The notes: generated by a model from the letters alone, not told the origin. Numbered from the stretch's first letter, positions 1 to 8,672 are shown. The stretch is 64,000 nt of DNA from Pseudomonadota bacterium (GCA_023430685.1 JAEYZH010000024.1:29926-93925), one strand, 5' to 3'. Made by a program: numbers and translations.

Positions 1-1052
1 TTCTCGGCGTAGTTCACGTCGCCATAGGCGATCGGCGCGCCACAGATCACGCTCGCGCTGAGGCCGCGGAAGTGCAACAACAGCGGCTCGGAAGTCGTCG
101 CGGTCGCGAGCCCGGCCGCATACAGGAACCGCTGGCCGCGCAGGCGTGGAAGCGTGTTGACCTTCGCACCAGCGCTCGCGGTCGCCGCACCGATGCGCGC
201 GGTGCGAAAGAGCGCGACCTGGCTGGTCGGCGCGCCAGCAACCACCGGATCCGCGAGCACCGTCACGAAGCCGCGCAGCGCGGGGAAGTTCGCGGTCGCG
301 CCGGCGAGTTGCGGATTGCTTCGGAACTCGACGTAGCGGTTCACCTGGTTGCTGGCGACACCGCTGACCGCGATGGAGCCGGTGCCGCGCAGGAGCTTGG
401 TCGGGTCGATGACGCACTCGGCGTCGGCCCCGAGGACGAGATCCGTGGCGAGCTCGGCATATCGGACCGGCGTTCCCTTGTCGTCGACGATCGTGTCGGG
501 ATTGCCGATGCCGCGCACCAGCACGTTCGCAACCGCGAAGGCGCGGCGATCAGCGAACATCCCGGCATCGTCCACGTCGGCGCCGCATGCCGCCGTCCCG
601 AGCAGCCGGCGGATGCGCACGAGCTCTGGATCGTCACCGATGTCGACGAACGCGCCGGCCGAGGCATCCGCCTCGAATAGCACGTCGTAGGGGTACATCA
701 GCGCAGTGGCGCCAGCGGTCGCTTCCGCGGCAAGGAAGACGTCGAACTGCGCACCAAGCAGGCTGTCGGTGAGGACGAAGGCCTGGGCGTACATGCGCCG
801 CACGGGCGCGATGAAGTTGTCGTCGTCGGCGACCGCGCCAGCCGAGGCGTTCGATCGCAGGGCTCGTCGGCGATACAGCGCTACGGCCGGCGTTGCGCCA
901 CCCGATGCGGATGCCTGAAGCCCTCGGCGTCGATAGAGGATCGGCGGATCAACCGCCGCTCCCGCCGTCTGTGTGGCGGCGAGAGCGACGATCTTCTGGA
1001 GCTGTCCGCTGCCGTTGAGCTCTTGGGCGTTGAGCCAAAGAGCGTTGAGCAC
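1..1052 (-). CDS. Partial phage virion protein, probably tail/fibre module
   Basis: A reading frame starts at GTG 1052 and stays open for about 350 codons to the left edge, so the C-terminus is missing. The start follows a purine-rich GAGGGGG stretch and lies 12 bases after the stop of the upstream structural gene, in the same late operon. The N-terminus contains two near-copies of a short segment (LYRRRGLQASASGGA and LYRRRALRSNASAGA), then Ala/Gly/Val-rich sequence of beta type. I recognise no family. A virion role is inferred only from position after the connector and tail genes. Confidence 0.65.
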   Translation of the reverse strand, partial: MLNALWLNAQELNGSGQLQKIVALAATQTAGAAVDPPILYRRRGLQASASGGATPAVALYRRRALRSNASAGAVADDDNFIAPVRRMYAQAFVLTDSLLGAQFDVFLAAEATAGATALMYPYDVLFEADASAGAFVDIGDDPELVRIRRLLGTAACGADVDDAGMFADRRAFAVANVLVRGIGNPDTIVDDKGTPVRYAELATDLVLGADAECVIDPTKLLRGTGSIAVSGVASNQVNRYVEFRSNPQLAGATANFPALRGFVTVLADPVVAGAPTSQVALFRTARIGAATASAGAKVNTLPRLRGQRFLYAAGLATATTSEPLLLHFRGLSASVICGAPIAYGDVNYAE

Positions 1053-1063
1053 GGCCTACCCCC

Positions 1064-1477
1064 TCAGTCGAACGTGATCTTCAGCGCGTTCGTCGGGAAG
1101 GACGGGACGTCCGTGGGGTCGAGCGTCTTGCTCGCCGTCAGCGGTCCGTACAGCAGCATGTTGCCGAGCGTGAGCGAGTCGAAGATCGCCCAGTGGCTGA
1201 TCGTTACCGGGGAGACGCCGCCGACCGCCGGGAACACGATGGTGTTCCCGTTCTGGGTCATGCCGTTCGCATCGATCGCGGTGAACGCCGATGCCGGCGT
1301 TGCGCCGCACGACACGCGCGCGTAGTTCGTGTACGTGGTTTCCGATCCGCCGCCTGCTTCGCCAGGATCCGACGTGAAGAGGGCCAGAAAGACCTCGCCG
1401 GGCGACGTGAACGCCGTCCCGCGCAGGATCACATCGGCCATCTTGCCCTCGAGGTAGTTGCTCAGTGCACCAGCCAT
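1064..1477 (-). CDS. Small phage structural protein, tail-fibre-like family
   Basis: A 137-residue protein beginning MAGALSNYLEGKMADVILRG. The pattern of an N-terminal NYLE segment, LRGTAFTSP, then LALFTSDP is typical of a small virion protein found in many phages and often annotated as tail-fibre-like. The remainder is beta-rich and Gly/Thr-rich with no enzymatic motif. It lies between the connector gene (stop 1524) and the partial virion gene (start 1052). Virion membership is inferred from family resemblance and the late operon; the exact role is unknown. Confidence 0.65.
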   Translation of the reverse strand: MAGALSNYLEGKMADVILRGTAFTSPGEVFLALFTSDPGEAGGGSETTYTNYARVSCGATPASAFTAIDANGMTQNGNTIVFPAVGGVSPVTISHWAIFDSLTLGNMLLYGPLTASKTLDPTDVPSFPTNALKITFD

Positions 1478-1500
1478 CGCACGCTCCTTGTGCAGTCAGG

Positions 1501-1520
1501 CCCGACCATCCTTGGTCGGG
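1501..1520. other. Intergenic hairpin in the late operon
   Basis: A perfect 7-bp stem (CCCGACC/GGTCGGG) with loop ATCCTT lies between the stop at 1524 and the start at 1477. In the minus-strand mRNA the loop reads AAGGAU. There is no T-run after it, so it looks more like an mRNA stability or translation element than a strong terminator. Hairpins with similar loops occur at 4792-4807 and 14352-14367. Confidence 0.55.
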
Positions 1521-1523
1521 CGG

Positions 1524-2153
1524 TTACGCAAACATCCGCGGCGCCGCGCGCAGCGGAACATGGCCGCCGCTGTGCTGGTTCCGCTTCGCGCGCACGATCC
1601 ATTCGTGCCCGATCTCGCTCTGAACCGCCGCTTCCTTCAGGTTGTGCCATGGCATGCCAGGCGACAGCGCCATCAGGTCCGCCTTCGCGAGCGCGATCAG
1701 TCCGGGCCGGTACGCGATCGCGATGTCGTCGGGAAGCGTGGTCGCGCTCGGCAGCGGCACCAGCGTCGCGTACACCGCAATCGGACCTGTCTCGCCGACC
1801 GCCGGCGTCGGCCACAGGTGCAGGACCTGCGCGGCCGTCGACGTGCTGTAGGCGCGCGGAACACCCGGCACCGCGCTCTGCGCCAACAGCTCGCGATCGC
1901 GCACATGGAAGTCGAGCAGCGCGCCCTTGTACTTCACCCACACCGCGCGCTCGACGCGCGCTCCGCTCGGCGCGCCGATGTCGTATTCCGACTGGCCCGG
2001 CACGGCAGGCTGATCGTCCAGCACCTCCTGCCAGACATGCGACTCGCGGCACAGCGCCGCCGCAGCGCGGCGCAGCGCTCCGAGGATGACCGGATCCGGC
2101 GCAGCCGGCAGGCCCGCCCTCGCGTCCGGAAGCATGTCCTCGAAGCGCGCCAC
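1524..2153 (-). CDS. Phage head-tail connector / tail tubular-like protein
   Basis: A 209-residue protein. The N-terminal helical stretch (MLPDARAGLPAAPDPVILGA, then RRAAAALCRESHVW) is followed by a beta-rich region with YDIGAPSGARVERAVWVKY and a Trp/Pro segment LHLWPTPAVGETGP. This layout is common in gp11- or adaptor-like head-tail connector proteins of podoviruses. It starts 5 bases downstream of the adaptor-like gene ending at 2158, consistent with the two forming the neck. The precise family is uncertain. Confidence 0.55.
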   Translation of the reverse strand: MARFEDMLPDARAGLPAAPDPVILGALRRAAAALCRESHVWQEVLDDQPAVPGQSEYDIGAPSGARVERAVWVKYKGALLDFHVRDRELLAQSAVPGVPRAYSTSTAAQVLHLWPTPAVGETGPIAVYATLVPLPSATTLPDDIAIAYRPGLIALAKADLMALSPGMPWHNLKEAAVQSEIGHEWIVRAKRNQHSGGHVPLRAAPRMFA

Positions 2154-2157
2154 GTCG

Positions 2158-2907
2158 TCAGCCGCCCGTGCGGTTCTGGGGAGCAGCCGCCGGCGTCGGC
2201 GTCGCCAGCTGCGCGGCTGCGGCCATGAACTCCGTGGTCATCGACACGTTCAGCGAGTTGCCGAACGCCTCGAGGTGCGCCATCGCGCGCTGCATATTGC
2301 CGGCGTAGCTCGCATCCTTCGCGTAGCAGCGCATCAGCACGAAGTCGAGCAGCGCATTCACGTACTGGTCGCTGAGCGTCAGCACGTCGGTGCCGGTGGT
2401 CGGCGAGCCATCGCCATTCGTCAGCACGGTCACCGGCAGGCCCGAGTAGACCACCTCGATGTAGGTGTTCGAAGGCGTCGGGATCGACGGGTAGACGTAG
2501 AACACCTTCGGCGCGATGTTGTCGAAGATGTAGTGCTGCACGATCGCCGAGGCGTTCGCCGAGTGCCAGTCCGGCAGTTCGTTGTCCAGCGCGACGCGCG
2601 AGCACTCGCGGATCGCGCGGCCAGGCGTGAGGCCATTCGCCCCCATGTTGCGGACCGCGCGCAGGAAACGAATGCCCTTCGGCGTGGAGACGCCAGCCGG
2701 ATCCGTACCATCCGCCATCGGGATCGACTGCTTCGATCCCGCGACCAGCTTGACCGAAGCGGTGACCGCATTCGAATCGGGGCGCAGCAGAATGATCTGC
2801 CGCTGCCCGTCATTGATGTAGTTCACCAGCTCCTGCAGGGACCAACGGACATTGGTCGTGTCCTGCAGCGCGATCGATGCCCGCTGGATGATCTCAGTCG
2901 CCCGCAT
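2158..2907 (-). CDS. Phage adaptor protein (DUF6682-like)
   Basis: A 249-residue protein with the N-terminal signature MRATEIIQRASIALQDTTNV followed by RWSLQELVNYINDGQRQI, which I associate with the DUF6682 phage adaptor family. Such proteins extend the portal ring to the tail. The middle region is beta-rich (YIEVVYSGLPVTV) and the C-terminal half contains a helix ending in an Ala/Pro tail. Its start overlaps the end of the upstream gene by 14 bases, suggesting translational coupling in the late operon. Confidence 0.7.
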   Translation of the reverse strand: MRATEIIQRASIALQDTTNVRWSLQELVNYINDGQRQIILLRPDSNAVTASVKLVAGSKQSIPMADGTDPAGVSTPKGIRFLRAVRNMGANGLTPGRAIRECSRVALDNELPDWHSANASAIVQHYIFDNIAPKVFYVYPSIPTPSNTYIEVVYSGLPVTVLTNGDGSPTTGTDVLTLSDQYVNALLDFVLMRCYAKDASYAGNMQRAMAHLEAFGNSLNVSMTTEFMAAAAQLATPTPAAAPQNRTGG

Positions 2908-3280
2908 TGCCGCCGCCCTCGGCGCCGACGGTGGCCAGCACTTCGGCCAGCTTCGCCTGCAGCGTGGTCAGGCCCGGGTTGCCCGGCAGCTTCACGCCAC
3001 GCTCGGCGAGCAAGCGCTTGAGCTCGTCCTTGTCGGTGATCTCGATCGGGTTGATCGTCGATGCGCCGCCGGCGTCGCCAGCACCGCCCGCATTGCCGCC
3101 GCCCTCGGCAGCACTCGCTTCAGCCTGCGCGCGCGACGGCTTGGCCTGCCGCGTGAAGTCCGTCGCCCCGAGTTCGACGGCCTCGGCATGGCTGATCTCG
3201 ACCATGTCGGATCGGCGCGCGAGCTGCTCGGTCCAGGGCCACGCGGTGTTGCCGTCCCGCTTCTTCAACCACTTCATCAT
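2894..3280 (-). CDS. Small phage protein with C-terminal HeH/LEM-like motif
   Basis: A 128-residue protein. The N-terminal part (MKWLKKRDGNTAWPWTEQLA) is charged and aromatic. A Gly/Ala/Asn linker follows, then a helix-extended loop-helix segment (KDELKRLLAERGVKLPG, TTLQAKLAEVL) like the HeH/LEM or SAP-like modules seen in small phage head proteins. It sits between the decoration-like protein and the adaptor, so a head-completion or virion-associated role is plausible but unproven. The first codon is doubled (ATG ATG) and either could be used. Confidence 0.6.
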   Translation of the reverse strand: MMKWLKKRDGNTAWPWTEQLARRSDMVEISHAEAVELGATDFTRQAKPSRAQAEASAAEGGGNAGGAGDAGGASTINPIEITDKDELKRLLAERGVKLPGNPGLTTLQAKLAEVLATVGAEGGGNAGD

Positions 3281-3305
3281 CGAATCCTCGATTGGCGTGA
3301 GCCAA

Positions 3306-3323
3306 GGCGCGCCGAAGCGCGCC
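3306..3323. other. UUCG-tetraloop hairpin after the decoration-like gene
   Basis: Stem GGCGCGC/GCGCGCC with loop CGAA on the plus strand, which is UUCG in the minus-strand mRNA. It lies between the stop at 3336 and the next start at 3280. UUCG loops closed by C-G are exceptionally stable, so this could tune late mRNA decay or act as partial terminator. It pairs with the similar hairpin at 3794-3817. Confidence 0.6.
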
Positions 3324-3335
3324 GTGGCCGAATCG

Positions 3336-3761
3336 TCACAGGCCGAACATCAGCGCCTTGACTTCGATGACCGCGTCCGACAGCGCTTGGACGGGCGTGA
3401 GGTCGATGGTGTCCGCCGCGGCGTAGAACTTGCCGAGCGAGTAACCGGTCGGCGTGTTCGGCGTGCCCTCGGTCAGAGCCGGGGCCATTGCGCCGTGCGC
3501 GATCGTCTTCGCGTCGATGCCGTCTGCGAATCCGTCCGGGTCGACGCCGTCGCCGATGTCGAACGTGCGCGTGCTCGAGCCGGTGTCGGCCTTGATGACG
3601 CGATACGACACCTTCGCGACGAAGGTGCCGGCCGGGACGTTGAAGATCTCGTGCGCGGCCGCCGCGAGCGGCGTCTTGGCGCAGTCGATCAGCGCCGTGA
3701 CGACGACGCCGGCCTGCGCACCGTAGGGAAGAGCGGCGGTGCCGCCCGTGGTGAGGTTCAT
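3336..3761 (-). CDS. Putative head decoration / virion protein
   Basis: A 141-residue protein beginning MNLTTGGTAALPYGAQAGVV. It is beta-rich (VAKVSYRVIKADTGSSTRTF, TFDIGDGVDPDGFADGIDA) with no enzymatic motif and no signal peptide. It lies immediately downstream of the capsid gene, where many phages carry a decoration or head-fibre protein. A strong RNA hairpin separates the two genes. The assignment rests on size, composition and position only. Confidence 0.5.
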   Translation of the reverse strand: MNLTTGGTAALPYGAQAGVVVTALIDCAKTPLAAAAHEIFNVPAGTFVAKVSYRVIKADTGSSTRTFDIGDGVDPDGFADGIDAKTIAHGAMAPALTEGTPNTPTGYSLGKFYAAADTIDLTPVQALSDAVIEVKALMFGL

Positions 3762-3793
3762 GGTCCGAGTCCTTTCGTATGGCTGGGCAGGTT

Positions 3794-3817
3794 GCTGGGC
3801 GGCCGAAGCCGCCCAGC
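3794..3817. other. Strong UUCG-tetraloop hairpin just after the capsid gene
   Basis: A perfect 10-bp stem GCTGGGCGGC/GCCGCCCAGC with loop CGAA (UUCG in the minus-strand mRNA) begins 8 bases after the capsid stop at 3825. No T-run follows. It is positioned to protect the 3' end of the abundant capsid message or to lower read-through to the downstream genes. Confidence 0.65.
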
Positions 3818-3824
3818 CGGTCGG

Positions 3825-4769
3825 TCAGAGCGTTCCCTTGGAGACGCAGTAGCTCACGAGCGCCTGCGGCTTCAGCACCTTCCAGTCCGCGACCGCCAGG
3901 CCGCGCGCCGCCGAGCCGAACGTCTGCTCGAGCACCGGGATGACCTGGTTCTGGGTGAGCTGGGCGGCGAAGCTGATCGCCGAGCGGTGCGTCGCGATGC
4001 CGTTCCAGCACTTCGTGGTGGACTGCATCTCGGTCGGGATCAGGTTGGAGTTGAAGACCTCCAGCCGGTCGATCACGCCGACGCGACCCGAACGCAGCGC
4101 GGACTTGCCGTCGCCGGTCAGCGACGCATCCTTGATGTCGCTGTTCTTCAGGCGCGCGGTCAGCCACGCGGGGACCACGCACTTGCGGTCCTCTTCCGGC
4201 ACGTTCTGCTCGTCCATCACCTGCGCGATGTTGAGCAGGAACGCGATCGGAGTGACCTGGCCGACGCCGTTGCCGACGACGACGTTCGTGGAACCGGACG
4301 CGCCGAGGTTGATGTCGCCACTGATCGCGCCGGCGGCGATACCACGGTTCGCCGGATCGGCGTCGACGTAGACGTCGCCGAGGAAGTCGCGATCCCAGTC
4401 GATCTTCAGCTGCTGGGCGGCATCGCGGGACCAGTCTTCCTGGAAGTCCAGGTCCGACTGGAACTTGTCGATGTCGTCGATGTGCACGTTCCAGTACTTC
4501 GCGCGCTCGATCGGGAACTCGACCACGTTGGGCTGCGGATTCTGGACTTCCAGAATCTGGCCCTTCGTGTAGTTCTTGATGCGCACGTCCGGCGTCGTGC
4601 GGATGATGACCTTGTCGCCCTGCGACTTGATCTCGCCCTCGTAGTCGGTGTTGCAGATCTGGGCCATCACGCACGCGGCGTAGAACTTGACCAGGATCTT
4701 GCCCGACCAGACCTCGGGGATCAGGATGCCGGACTGCTGGGGAAAGCCGGCGGCGGCTCCGATAGACAT
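3825..4769 (-). CDS. Major capsid protein
   Basis: A 314-residue protein that should build the head shell. It opens with the IPEVWSGKILVKFYAACVMA motif typical of phage coat proteins, followed by an extended-loop region (IRTTPDVRIKNYTKGQIL) and a conserved PIERAKYWNVHIDDIDKFQS segment. The C-terminal half has the pattern of the HK97-fold core. It has the expected length and lies next to the scaffold-like gene with the usual portal, scaffold, capsid order. I cannot assign it to one coat family without a structural search. Confidence 0.85.
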   Translation of the reverse strand: MSIGAAAGFPQQSGILIPEVWSGKILVKFYAACVMAQICNTDYEGEIKSQGDKVIIRTTPDVRIKNYTKGQILEVQNPQPNVVEFPIERAKYWNVHIDDIDKFQSDLDFQEDWSRDAAQQLKIDWDRDFLGDVYVDADPANRGIAAGAISGDINLGASGSTNVVVGNGVGQVTPIAFLLNIAQVMDEQNVPEEDRKCVVPAWLTARLKNSDIKDASLTGDGKSALRSGRVGVIDRLEVFNSNLIPTEMQSTTKCWNGIATHRSAISFAAQLTQNQVIPVLEQTFGSAARGLAVADWKVLKPQALVSYCVSKGTL

Positions 4770-4791
4770 GGTGAGAATCCTTTCTCTGGGT

Positions 4792-4807
4792 CGGCCATCC
4801 TTGGCCG
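4792..4807. other. Hairpin in the capsid 5' leader
   Basis: Stem CGGCC/GGCCG with loop ATCCTT lies about 23 bases upstream of the capsid start at 4769, between the scaffold stop and capsid ribosome site. In the mRNA the loop is AAGGAU, matching the loop of the hairpin at 1501-1520. It could affect initiation of capsid translation or protect a processed 5' end. Confidence 0.5.
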
Positions 4808-4820
4808 GTATGCGCTCGCG

Positions 4821-5825
4821 CTATCGAACGCGTCCTTCCTTCTGAGCCGCGGTGATCTCCGCTTCCAGCACCTTGAAATCGTCCTCGGAAATCTTCCCGA
4901 TGGCCCGGCGCTTGTAGACCTCGCCGACTTCGGCCGTGGTCCAGAGATGCTTCTCGCGATTCGGTTGCGTGCCGCCGCCCGGCGTCGGAACCTGCTGGCG
5001 TGCGAGCTTGTCGTCGACCGGCTGCGGCGCCGGCGGCTGATCGGCGGGCTTGATGCCAGCCTGCTCCTTGTAGGCGTTGAAGAACTCCGCGACGGCCGCG
5101 ACGTCGCCATCCCGGAAGGCTTCCGCGATCAGTTCCTGCCGCGGTCGACGTGCGAAGCGATCGCGCTCGGCAAGGTACGCATGCCAGCGCTCGTCCGTAT
5201 CGATCGACTGCCAGTCGGGAACCACTCGCGTCAGATCTGCCATGAAGGCCTGTCGCGCTGCCCTTGCTCGATCCGCCGCGACGTCCTCGGTCGCCTTGAC
5301 GGCGGCCGTGGCCTGTTCGCGCACGGGCTCGATGTCCTTGCGTACGCCTGCGGCTGCGCTGTCTGCCCTGTTCGCGACGAACGCCTCGATCTCGTCGGCC
5401 ACCTGGTCGCCCAGCGCCTCCCGGACTGCAGCCGGGAGTTTCGTCGCGGGCTCCGGTGCCGGAGTCGGTGTCGGAGGCGGTTGATCGGGGCTGGGAGTGC
5501 GCGCCTTGGAGAGCTCCGCCTGAAGCGCCGCGAGCCGTTCCTGTGCGTCCTTCAACTCGCGATTGAGCCTCGGGACGTCGGCGTTGTACATGCCCTGCAG
5601 CGTGAGGTACTTCGCCTTCCAGTCCGTGCGGTCCTGTCCGTCCTTCGGCGGATCCTGCTGCGTAGGCGGATCGTTCGGCGCCGGTGGATCACTCGGGTTT
5701 GGCGGTTGCGGTGGGTCCTGCGGCGGGTCGCCTGCCGGCGGGTCCTGCGTTCGGGATTTCATCGCTTCCTGAATCGCTCGCTCCGAGCGATCCGCGGCAT
5801 CCTGCACCTGCTTGGGCAGCTTCAT
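4821..5825 (-). CDS. Phage scaffolding protein (putative)
   Basis: A 334-residue protein from the ATG at 5825. I preferred this start over an ATG at 5861 because AAGGAT sits about 5 bases upstream. The N-terminal part carries a long Pro/Asp-rich tract (repeated DPP units), then a helix-rich coiled-coil-like region (RLNRELKDAQERLAALQAEL) and a charged C-terminal segment. Acidic, proline-rich, helical proteins between portal and capsid genes are usually scaffolds that guide procapsid assembly. Function is inferred from composition and position. Confidence 0.7.
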   Translation of the reverse strand: MKLPKQVQDAADRSERAIQEAMKSRTQDPPAGDPPQDPPQPPNPSDPPAPNDPPTQQDPPKDGQDRTDWKAKYLTLQGMYNADVPRLNRELKDAQERLAALQAELSKARTPSPDQPPPTPTPAPEPATKLPAAVREALGDQVADEIEAFVANRADSAAAGVRKDIEPVREQATAAVKATEDVAADRARAARQAFMADLTRVVPDWQSIDTDERWHAYLAERDRFARRPRQELIAEAFRDGDVAAVAEFFNAYKEQAGIKPADQPPAPQPVDDKLARQQVPTPGGGTQPNREKHLWTTAEVGEVYKRRAIGKISEDDFKVLEAEITAAQKEGRVR

Positions 5826-5870
5826 CGTCGATCCTTGAGGTCCGCGTTGCGCGGTGTCCATCGGGTGAGG

Positions 5871-6110
5871 CTATCGCCTCGCATCCTGGCGCTTTGCGAG
5901 CGCTGCGCGCGCGCCTTGCACCAGTTCCATGAGTTCGCCCGCCAGGCTCGCGCGCCCTTGCGCACGGCCGGTGAGCACCAGATCGGTCACCTGCTCCAGA
6001 GCATCCCTTGCATCTTCGCGGCGCTTCGCGATCTCGTCGAGGAAGACTCGGAAATCGGGATCGCGCTCGAGGCGTGCGCAGGCTTGCTCCAGTGCGTGTT
6101 GACCTTCCAT
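5871..6110 (-). CDS. Small helical phage protein between portal and scaffold
   Basis: A 79-residue, highly charged protein (MEGQHALEQACARLERDPDF; VFLDEIAKRREDARDALEQV) predicted to be all helical. It lies between the portal and the scaffold genes in the head operon. Small genes at this site are common in podoviruses and may assist assembly, but no family was recognised. Confidence 0.6.
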   Translation of the reverse strand: MEGQHALEQACARLERDPDFRVFLDEIAKRREDARDALEQVTDLVLTGRAQGRASLAGELMELVQGARAALAKRQDARR

Positions 6111-6152
6111 TGCGGCGCATCGTGCAGTCGCGCCACGCGCGCGCCTAGTGAA

Positions 6153-8204
6153 TTACGCGGCTTCGCGGAACAGCGCGTGATCGACGCCGCCGGCGGGATT
6201 GCCAGCAGCGTCGACGGCGCCCGGTTGTCCGGGCTGCTGGCCAGGCGTGCCGAGCATCATGGTTGCCTGCCGCTGCTGCGCCAGCATTTCGTCCTTCGAC
6301 GGCAGAATGTCGTCGGGGTTGAGGTCGAGCGCCTTGATCGTTTCGCGCAGGAGCGCCGCGCGTCCCATAGGTCCGAGGATCGGCGCATCGATCGCGTTCG
6401 CCGTAGCCTGCAGGAACTGGGTGCGGCGCAGTTGCTGCTGCTCCTTCGCGACCAGCGAAGCAGCGCCGCGCGCCTGCAGCTGCGCATCGCCCTTCACGTC
6501 GGGGTTCGGGTCGAACAGCATGATGTGCGTGTGCACGCGGTTGAGGCTGCCTTCGATCACGCGGTCGATCGCGGCGATGACCCGCTTGATCTGGCGCGAG
6601 CTCGCGGTCATCAACATCGACAGGCCGGACGCGGTGCCAGCCGCTCCCGTCGTCGGATTGACGCCCTGCTCGTAGCTCGGGATGCCGCTGTAGTTGTCGG
6701 CCAGCTGCGCGAAGTAGCCGTAGACCTTCATCAGCACGTCGACCACCGACTGCGGATTGTGGAACCGCACCGCCGGCGACGGCGTCGTTTTGCTCGACTT
6801 CGTCTGGAAGATGCGCCACGGGTAGAGCTGAGTCACGTCCTCGCCGGACGCGAGACGATCGACCTCGACCTCGATCATCGGACCGGATGCGATGCCCATG
6901 TTGTTGCACAGTGCGCGCGCGCAGGCGTTGCAGATGTTCTGCAGGTCGCGGATGAGGCGCGGCAGGCCACGGCCCCAGAACTGGCCTTTGATCGAATCGA
7001 AGCTCGCCTTCATGTACGGCCGGCGGCGCAGCGGGTCTTCGTTGAGCACGCACCGCACGATGAACCGGCCGACCTTCAGGCAGGTAACCTCGTAGTCGGC
7101 ATCGGCATCGGGAACCTGCGCCGCCTCCATGCCCCACTCGAGCAGCCATTCGCCGCGCACGGAGCCGTGGAACTCGAGCGCGTCGATCGTGCCGTCCGGC
7201 GACATCTGCCAGTTGCGCGACCGCTCCAGCTCTCGGCGCTGCTGGTCGCCGGCGATCGCCAGGTCGTACCCACTGCGCTGATATTCCTCGAGGGCCGCAC
7301 GGATTTTCTGCTCGTCGTAGCCGGGGACACCGATCATCGAGAAGAGCGCCGACCGGCGCAGCGGAATGCGTTCGAACAGGTAGCCGTCGTCAATGTCGCG
7401 GCTGTCGGGCGCCGGGTAGATGTCGAGCACCGATGGCGAGTAGAACATCGGCACGAGCTCGTCCTCGGCCTGCGGCACCGACTTCCCGGTCTTCGGATCG
7501 GGCACCCAGGTCAGGCGGCGATTCTTGCGGATTACAGGCCCTTTGAGGATGCCGGCCGGCAGCGCGACGAGATCGGGGATCATGTCCTCCATCGCGTCGT
7601 ACCACGCGCCCTCGACCAGCACGTCGTCGATGGCATCTTCCATGCGCTGCGCGCGGATCTTCGCTTCGTCGCGCATGCGCTGCTGGATCTGGTCGTAGAG
7701 CGACCGCGCGCGCTCGTACACCGCTTCTGGCGTCACGAACAGGCCCGCCTGAATCGCCTGCTCGAGTTCGATCATGGTGCGCTGGTAGATGCCGGCCTTG
7801 AGTTCCTGCGGCAGGTCATCGGGCACCGGCGTCGGCTTCACCGTGAAGGGACGCTCGCCGGCGGGCAGCAGGATGTCGCGAATCCAGCCCTCCGCGGCGC
7901 GGCACTTCACGTTGGTCAGCAGCATGTAGACCTCGCTGCCGCCCTGCTTCCTGATCTCCGCGAGCTTCGTCGGCGAGTAAATGCCCTCGCGCTGCCGCAG
8001 GTCCTCGAGCATGTCCGGCTCGATCTGCGACTCCTTCGCGGAGCGCGCAGCCTCCCAGCAGTTCGCGATGTAGCTGTCGAGACGGCTGAGCAGGTTCTGG
8101 TAGGGATCGTTACCGGGCGACGGCGCAGACGTCGGAGCGCCAGGCGCCGCGTCGCGCTTCGCCGACTGGACCTGCTTCAGGATCTCTTCGAGTAGCCCAG
8201 GCAT
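6153..8204 (-). CDS. Portal protein
   Basis: A 683-residue protein of the size usual for podoviral portals, which form the dodecameric DNA entry ring. It contains the N-terminal QNLLSRLDSYIANCWEAARS region, a long mixed alpha/beta core (WGRGLPRLIRDLQNICNACA) and a C-terminal segment IKRVIAAIDRVIEG with helices, then a Gln/Pro-rich tail. It is the first gene of the head operon proper and lies upstream of scaffold and capsid. Portal identity rests on these core segments and on order. Confidence 0.8.
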   Translation of the reverse strand: MPGLLEEILKQVQSAKRDAAPGAPTSAPSPGNDPYQNLLSRLDSYIANCWEAARSAKESQIEPDMLEDLRQREGIYSPTKLAEIRKQGGSEVYMLLTNVKCRAAEGWIRDILLPAGERPFTVKPTPVPDDLPQELKAGIYQRTMIELEQAIQAGLFVTPEAVYERARSLYDQIQQRMRDEAKIRAQRMEDAIDDVLVEGAWYDAMEDMIPDLVALPAGILKGPVIRKNRRLTWVPDPKTGKSVPQAEDELVPMFYSPSVLDIYPAPDSRDIDDGYLFERIPLRRSALFSMIGVPGYDEQKIRAALEEYQRSGYDLAIAGDQQRRELERSRNWQMSPDGTIDALEFHGSVRGEWLLEWGMEAAQVPDADADYEVTCLKVGRFIVRCVLNEDPLRRRPYMKASFDSIKGQFWGRGLPRLIRDLQNICNACARALCNNMGIASGPMIEVEVDRLASGEDVTQLYPWRIFQTKSSKTTPSPAVRFHNPQSVVDVLMKVYGYFAQLADNYSGIPSYEQGVNPTTGAAGTASGLSMLMTASSRQIKRVIAAIDRVIEGSLNRVHTHIMLFDPNPDVKGDAQLQARGAASLVAKEQQQLRRTQFLQATANAIDAPILGPMGRAALLRETIKALDLNPDDILPSKDEMLAQQRQATMMLGTPGQQPGQPGAVDAAGNPAGGVDHALFREAA

Positions 8205-8672
8205 TGCGTGCGCTTCCTGCTCATGTTCACTGAACTTGCTGCCGTGTCTACCCTCTCACCAGTGGGCAGAACAGTGAAGTTAATTCCGGCTCGACAGTCC
8301 ACATGCCGTAAGACTTTTCCTATTTTCCTGTAAGACATTTCCTACAAGCCACCCGGCATGCCTTCAATCTCCAGCTGGAGCAATCGAGCGACACCGCGCT
8401 GCACAATGACACCGCGTGTCGCATTTGATACAGGACAATCGGCGGAGGGCGCGCTGTTCGCGCCGGGGACTCTCAGTTCTCATTGACGTCGACGCACTTT
8501 GCGTGGCCTACCACGGAGTGCCGCACGTGCCCGCCCATCCTCAACAGTCTTGAACTCGGCTGGTCGATCTTCGGCGGGCGCGATTCGACGTACTCGGACA
8601 CAACTCCTTCGCCGTTCTGGCGCGCCACTGCGTGCGGCGCTCCGCTTACGCCATCTGAGAGGGGAACTCGAT
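8205..8672. other. 468-bp non-coding region between portal and a divergent cargo gene
   Basis: No convincing gene was seen here. It is more AT-rich than its surroundings and must hold promoters for the plus-strand cargo gene (start 8673) and perhaps for the leftward head genes. It contains the paired 15-bp repeats at 8308-8344 and, farther on, ACACCGCG-type short repeats with a small palindrome ACACCGCGTGT near 8410. Confidence 0.6.
8308..8344. repeat. Two imperfect 15-bp direct repeats, 22 bp apart
   Basis: GTAAGACTTTTCCTA at 8308-8322 and GTAAGACATTTCCTA at 8330-8344 differ at one base. Their 22-bp period is about two helical turns, as expected for binding of a protein dimer pair on one face of DNA. 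They lie upstream of both flanking genes, so a regulatory site is plausible. Confidence 0.65.

Noticed and set aside
2907..8195. Very long plus-strand open frame of about 1760 codons across the head genes
   Set aside because: It is the antisense of clear capsid, portal and scaffold genes. High GC content removes stops on the opposite strand and its product is low-complexity Arg/Leu/Val sequence.
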